Shown: positions 23,341 to 26,609 of the stretch, one piece after another | How positions within the stretch are numbered: the first letter of the stretch is position 1 | Layout of the letters: every line of letters begins with the position of its first letter | Source: CAZUXY01 sp964624235 | Lineage (GTDB): Bacteria; Spirochaetota; UBA4802; UBA5368 | Length of the DNA: 26,609 bases | Direction: 5' to 3' | Assembly (NCBI GenBank): GCA_964624235.1 | Contig: CAZUXY010000058.1 | Location: forward strand, 1-26,609 | Translations under genes and position numbers: made by a program | Notes under the pieces: generated by a model | Seen by the model: only the letters and a program-made list of their open reading frames with translations | Database searches by the model: none | What the model was told of the DNA's origin: nothing

Positions 23341-24069
23341 TTCAGACCGCCGGTGTACGGGTCCGGCGTTCTTTGTACGTGCAGCGTCGCTTTTTTTACG
23401 ATAACCGGCTGGAATAGAGAACAATGCCCCGTCTATGGTTTTTTCCTGTAATGTGGATATCTCGAAGTAAAAATCCAGACGTTCCAGGTTCGCTTTTATT
23501 TTACAAGGGCAGTATCCCTCTTTAATAACCATTGCGACGGCCCGGTAGATGAATTTCGCGTCAGCTTCCCTGATATTCTGTGCCAGCGGGATGTTTTTCA
23601 GCGGCGGCAGGTGGCGGTTCTGGACCCAAATATGTACGCGTCTGTCCTGTTCCGAAATGATCCATTCTTCACAGTCGACTCCCGCCACGACCCCTCCGCT
23701 TCCCTTTTTTTCCAGGCGTAGCCCGGTGTGGTTCCCGGCGTCGGGTCTCTTTGGAATGGTGATTTCCATGTAGGTTTTCTCGCCGGCGGAGATTACCAGG
23801 AGTTTCTGTGTCGCGGCATTTATGATGGAGTACCTGGCTTTCGAGGGATCCCCGCCCCGCGGGTCTATTCTGATCATGTTCCCCTTCACGTACATGGTCG
23901 CCCTGCTGGTAATGCCGTTTCTGGTCGCAGAAATATCAACCGTTCCTTCGAAGGTACGTGCGTGCGCTGCCGTTACCGTCACCAGAATCATGCACAGGCA
24001 AACTGTGTATCGCTGCAGGGTGATCTTGATCCTTGATCGCGGGTGTGGTTCGGATTGGACGGTGTTCAT
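23338..24069 (-). CDS. Secreted DUF4412-like protein
   Basis: Start is ATG at 24069-24067, preceded on the minus strand by AAAAAGGAG and overlapping the permease stop as ATGA; the frame is open further upstream but that would lie inside the permease. The 243-residue product has a signal peptide (about residues 18-37, ending AHA). Its beta-rich body matches the DUF4412 pattern: an early TFEGTVDISATxxG strand, a MYVKGNMIRID strand, a KLLVIxxxEKTYMEI strand and, later, VAGVDCEEW and a C-terminal FxIPAGY motif. Such proteins resemble LolA/LppX-like folds that hold hydrophobic ligands, but no function is proven. Coupling to an ABC-2 exporter suggests a periplasmic partner of that transporter. Cys135 and the CPC pair near 188 are notable. 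Confidence 0.75.
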   Translation of the reverse strand: MNTVQSEPHPRSRIKITLQRYTVCLCMILVTVTAAHARTFEGTVDISATRNGITSRATMYVKGNMIRIDPRGGDPSKARYSIINAATQKLLVISAGEKTYMEITIPKRPDAGNHTGLRLEKKGSGGVVAGVDCEEWIISEQDRRVHIWVQNRHLPPLKNIPLAQNIREADAKFIYRAVAMVIKEGYCPCKIKANLERLDFYFEISTLQEKTIDGALFSIPAGYRKKSDAARTKNAGPVHRRSE

Positions 24070-25208
24070 TGTTTTCTCCTTTTTAATGTCATTACCGCCG
24101 CCCACAGATAGAGACCCGCGAAGGCGGCCAGCGCGCAGACATTGAGGTATACCTTCTCCATCCCCCATCCCCGTATCATAATGGAGCGGCAGGCGTCGAT
24201 CGCCCAGTAAGGGGGGATAAGGTACGAAAGGGGCCTGAGGGCCAGGGGGATCGCCTCTACAGGCCAGAATATCCCGGCCAGCAGGAAGGACGGCAGTACG
24301 ATGAGAGGCACCATCTGCACGGCCTGCAGTTCATTGGACGCGAGTGTGGAAAGCAGAATGCCGAGACTCAGGCTCACCACGCACAACAGGGCGATTATAA
24401 AGAAGGCGGTGATGATATTACCGACGATCATGACCCTGAATGCCGCCGTTGCCACCCCGAGCAGGAGCAGCGCCTGTACGGTACCGATGACGCTGAAGGC
24501 GACGGCGTAACCGGCCACCACCTCGCTTTCCCGCAGGGGTGTGGAGAGGAGGCGGTCCAGCGTGCCGCTTCGTTTCTCGGCGACGAATGAGAGTATGGTG
24601 AGCAGGGCGGTTAGCATGAAGCCCGCGAAACCCATGACCCCCGGGACGAAGAAGTCCATAAAACGCGCCCCTTTGCCGTACACGGGGTCATTGGTGTCGA
24701 CGGCTACCGGGAGCTTTCGGCCGCCGGCCTCCATGGTTTTCACTGCCGCGTCCATAAAGGTTTTCGTCACCGCGGCGGCGACGTTGAATATGGTCTGGTC
24801 GAGTCGTATTCTGATCTTCGTCGACACGCCGAGTGACGGGTCTTCCATGCCCAGATACACCTCTTCGGTGAATTTTTCGGGGAACACGATTACGGCTGAC
24901 AGTTTCCCGTCTTTGACCATCGCCACCGCTTTTTCCTCGCCGTTCACGGGCACGATATCCAGTATGTTCCTGTCGATGTTGGAAAGGATCTGTTCCGGGA
25001 TGGAAATATTTTCCATAAGAGGGACCTCGATGCCTGAATCAAGGTTTACCACTCCCACCTTCACGTGGCGCACCTCGCCGCTGAAGGCCAGGCCGAATAC
25101 GAACATGGCCACGACGGGACCCAGGAGGATAAGGGCAACGGTCCTGGGGTCGTGACGCAGCCCCAGGGCAATGCGGCGGGAAATGGAAAGGGCCCTTCTA
25201 ATCTTCAC
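24066..25208 (-). CDS. ABC-2 type transporter permease
   Basis: This 380-residue inner-membrane permease starts at GTG 25208 with AAGGAGG just upstream, inside the end of the ATPase gene, so translation is coupled. Topology is that of the ABC-2 / YhhJ group: one N-terminal helix (about 24-44), a large extracytoplasmic domain of about 140 residues, then five to six helices from about 190 to the end. A coupling-helix-like stretch EKRSGTLDRLLSTPLRESE precedes helix 3. These transporters export drugs, lipids or other hydrophobic compounds. The substrate is unknown. Neighbours are its own ATPase upstream and the DUF4412-like secreted protein downstream. Confidence 0.9.
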   Translation of the reverse strand: MKIRRALSISRRIALGLRHDPRTVALILLGPVVAMFVFGLAFSGEVRHVKVGVVNLDSGIEVPLMENISIPEQILSNIDRNILDIVPVNGEEKAVAMVKDGKLSAVIVFPEKFTEEVYLGMEDPSLGVSTKIRIRLDQTIFNVAAAVTKTFMDAAVKTMEAGGRKLPVAVDTNDPVYGKGARFMDFFVPGVMGFAGFMLTALLTILSFVAEKRSGTLDRLLSTPLRESEVVAGYAVAFSVIGTVQALLLLGVATAAFRVMIVGNIITAFFIIALLCVVSLSLGILLSTLASNELQAVQMVPLIVLPSFLLAGIFWPVEAIPLALRPLSYLIPPYWAIDACRSIMIRGWGMEKVYLNVCALAAFAGLYLWAAVMTLKRRKQ

Positions 25209-25953
25209 CCCGACCTCCTTCGCGCGCGTATTTCAGAAAGGCGTCCTCCAGCGATACGGTACCTGTCGAGGCGGTAAGTGCGGAGGGGTCCCCCTCGGCG
25301 ATAAGGCGCCCCAGCCGCATAAGGCCCACGGTGGCGCAGCGGGAGGCTTCATCCATGTAATGCGTGGTGATAAGAATGGTAACACCCTGCCGGTTCATCG
25401 TTTCAAAGTAGTTCCAGAAAGAGAGTTTCAGCTCGGGGTCTACACCCACCGTGGGTTCGTCGAGGAAGAGCAGTTCGGGACGGTGGACCATGGCGCAGGC
25501 CAGGGAAACCCGTCGTTTCATGCCGCCGCTGAGGGTACCCACGAGGGAGTCACGGCGTTGTGCAAGGTCCACCAGGTCAAGTAGTTCGTTCGTACGACTC
25601 TCTATACCGGTTTTTTCGAGATCATACATCTCGCCGAAAAGACGCAGGCTCTGAGCCACCGTAAGGTCGGGATAGAGGGCGATTTCCTGCGGCATATATC
25701 CAGTGCGGTAACGTACCGAACGGTCGGAAAGTCCTCTACCAAGGATACGTACCTCTCCCCTGTCGCAGCCGGTCAGTCCGCAAAGTATGCGGATCGCGGT
25801 GGTTTTACCCGCGCCGTTCGGGCCCAGCAGCCCGTAGGTAATTCCACGCTCCACCCGAAGGTCCAGGCTGTCCAGGGCGGTAACGCCGCCGAAACGCTTT
25901 ACTATGCCGTTCAACTCAAGGGCGGGAGATGGTTCTTCAGGTATTGTTCCCAT
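25198..25953 (-). CDS. ABC transporter ATP-binding protein
   Basis: This 251-residue nucleotide-binding subunit drives the ABC-2 permease encoded next. All motifs are present: Walker A GPNGAGKTT (44-52), Q-loop Gln89 in YMPQ, signature LSGGMKRR (141-148), Walker B LLFLDEPT (161-168) and H-loop His198. The sequence type is the ABC-2 drug/lipid exporter (CcmA/YhhH-like) group. The last 11 bases overlap the permease start. ATG 25953 has no clear ribosome-binding site. A possible promoter lies at 26005-26033. Confidence 0.92.
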   Translation of the reverse strand: MGTIPEEPSPALELNGIVKRFGGVTALDSLDLRVERGITYGLLGPNGAGKTTAIRILCGLTGCDRGEVRILGRGLSDRSVRYRTGYMPQEIALYPDLTVAQSLRLFGEMYDLEKTGIESRTNELLDLVDLAQRRDSLVGTLSGGMKRRVSLACAMVHRPELLFLDEPTVGVDPELKLSFWNYFETMNRQGVTILITTHYMDEASRCATVGLMRLGRLIAEGDPSALTASTGTVSLEDAFLKYAREGGRGED

Positions 25954-26004
25954 GGAATGTAAACCCGCAAATACTTATACAGTCGCATGATCCGTCAGTC
26001 AGCA

Positions 26005-26033
26005 ATAATGCGCGGACAGATGCAATTGATCAA
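26005..26033 (-). promoter_or_regulatory. Possible promoter for the ABC exporter operon
   Basis: Read on the minus strand, TTGATC (26033-26028) and CATTAT (26010-26005) are separated by 17 bp, each matching four of six consensus bases. They stand about 50 nt before the ATPase start. This is a plausible but weak sigma-70-type promoter. Confidence 0.35.
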
Positions 26034-26108
26034 GAAATAATTTAATGGCCTGCAGGGTAAAACCCGGTTTTGAAATATTGAAACGGACAGTGTAAATGAA
26101 AGTTCTCT

Positions 26109-26131
26109 CACGGCGAAAAAAAATTGCCGTG
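26109..26131. repeat. Inverted repeat in the intergenic region
   Basis: CACGGC (26109-26114) and GCCGTG (26126-26131) flank an 11-nt A-rich loop, about 110 nt after the stop of the minus-strand gene at 26240. No T-tract follows on the minus strand, so it is a poor terminator for that gene; it could be a regulatory site. The rest of 25954-26239 shows no gene. Confidence 0.4.
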
Positions 26132-26239
26132 TTTATTAAAGAGAACAAAGATATTAGAGGTCGCGGTGATTACAGTGGAAATTGACATACTTGATGTGTG
26201 CCGTGTGTCGGTCGCCCTGGGTGTTCAGGGAGCGGGTAA

Positions 26240-26609
26240 TTACACCTGCAGTCCCGTTCGTATGGCAGTGTTTTTCTTCGCTTTAGGGACCTGCTCCTGT
26301 ACATCCTCCCGCACGACACGTTCATGTTCGTCGAGTGCACAGCAGTGCGACGGGATGCTCATCAGGTTATCGAATTCGTTTTTTTCTGTAAAATGTATCC
26401 ATCCCCGTTTGATATTCTGTAATATATCTTTCTTCGGCTCGCCGCCGAGCTTTCTGACGGCATTCTCGATCTGAAGTAGATTTGTTTCCATAAGATCGTA
26501 ACTCAGATCAAGTACACCGTTACCGTCATAACGGACTTCGCTGATCCCCGGCATGTCGGCCAGGTCCCTGCCGATCGTAACCGGCGGAACCGCGCCGTTT
26601 AGACCGGTG
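26240..26609 (-). CDS. HMA-fold-like protein lacking the CxxC motif (partial, runs off the window)
   Basis: On the minus strand the frame is open to the window edge; ATG 26554 is an in-frame internal Met, but upstream residues (PPVTIGRDLADMPGI) continue the same fold, so the true start is probably beyond 26609. The visible part looks like a beta-alpha-beta-beta-alpha ferredoxin-like unit of the heavy-metal-associated (HMA) type: a first strand, a helix, V-Y-DGxGVLDLSYDL strands, then a helix ENAVRKLGG. The metal-binding GxxCxxC loop of true HMA domains is absent. A C-terminal tail of about 60 residues includes IPSHCC, a vicinal Cys pair, and ends in a Lys-rich stretch. The family is not recognised, and a link to metal handling is only suggested. 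Confidence 0.6.
   Translation of the reverse strand, partial: TGLNGAVPPVTIGRDLADMPGISEVRYDGNGVLDLSYDLMETNLLQIENAVRKLGGEPKKDILQNIKRGWIHFTEKNEFDNLMSIPSHCCALDEHERVVREDVQEQVPKAKKNTAIRTGLQV

Noticed and set aside
26124..26474. Plus-strand frame opposite the HMA-like gene
   Set aside because: It has no ribosome-binding site, and its Cys/Ser-rich composition is that of an antisense shadow; the minus strand reads as a structured protein.

Overview
The window reads as a chromosomal segment of an anaerobic, outer-membrane-bearing (diderm) bacterium with moderately high GC. It holds hgcA and hgcB, the gene pair that defines microbial mercury methylation. It also holds a strict-anaerobe-type hybrid cluster protein with its ferredoxin partner, and a complete TonB energy-transduction cluster with an outer-membrane receptor. 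The phylum cannot be fixed from the sequence. Desulfobacterota or Spirochaetota would both fit: the 7TM-DISM/GGDEF protein and a relaxed lipobox-like signal lean weakly towards spirochaetes. One run of 100 Ns (5938-6037) marks an assembly gap, so linkage across it is not proven.

Layout, left to right. 1-3016: the 3' part of a thiamine-diphosphate enzyme, a zinc-type dehydrogenase and a secreted protein with two copies of one domain, all tightly spaced. 3083-5937: a membrane diguanylate cyclase with a 7TM-DISM sensor, a DUF456 membrane protein and a secreted YHYH protein that runs into the gap. 6038-8873: a D-amino-acid salvage pair, N-acyl-D-amino-acid deacylase (5' end lost in the gap) and D-serine ammonia-lyase. 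9125-12466: a lone RND efflux pump, closed by an intrinsic terminator. 12580-14459: a thiol-rich ArsR-family regulator with a perfect palindromic operator inside its promoter, then hgcA and hgcB, probably one operon. 14605-17208: an HcpR/FNR-like operator, hcp and a 4Fe-4S partner protein. 17318-18463: a YibE/F-family membrane protein. 18487-23340: a promoter overlapped by a DtxR-like palindrome, then small protein A, exbB, exbD, tonB, small protein B (a paralogue of A) and a TonB-dependent receptor, ending at a strong terminator. 23338-25953, minus strand: a translationally coupled ABC-2 exporter (ATPase, permease) and a secreted DUF4412-like protein. 26240-26609, minus strand: a partial HMA-fold-like protein.

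How the parts may work together. HgcA (corrinoid protein) and HgcB (ferredoxin) together methylate Hg(II), and the upstream ArsR-like protein is placed to control them. Hcp with its ferredoxin deals with NO or nitrosative stress under an HcpR-like regulator encoded elsewhere. The TonB cluster would energise uptake of an iron- or metal-linked ligand, and two members of an unrecognised small-protein family flank its exbB-exbD-tonB core. No tRNA, rRNA, CRISPR array, IS element or cobalamin riboswitch was seen. No gene-free stretch exceeds 300 bases.
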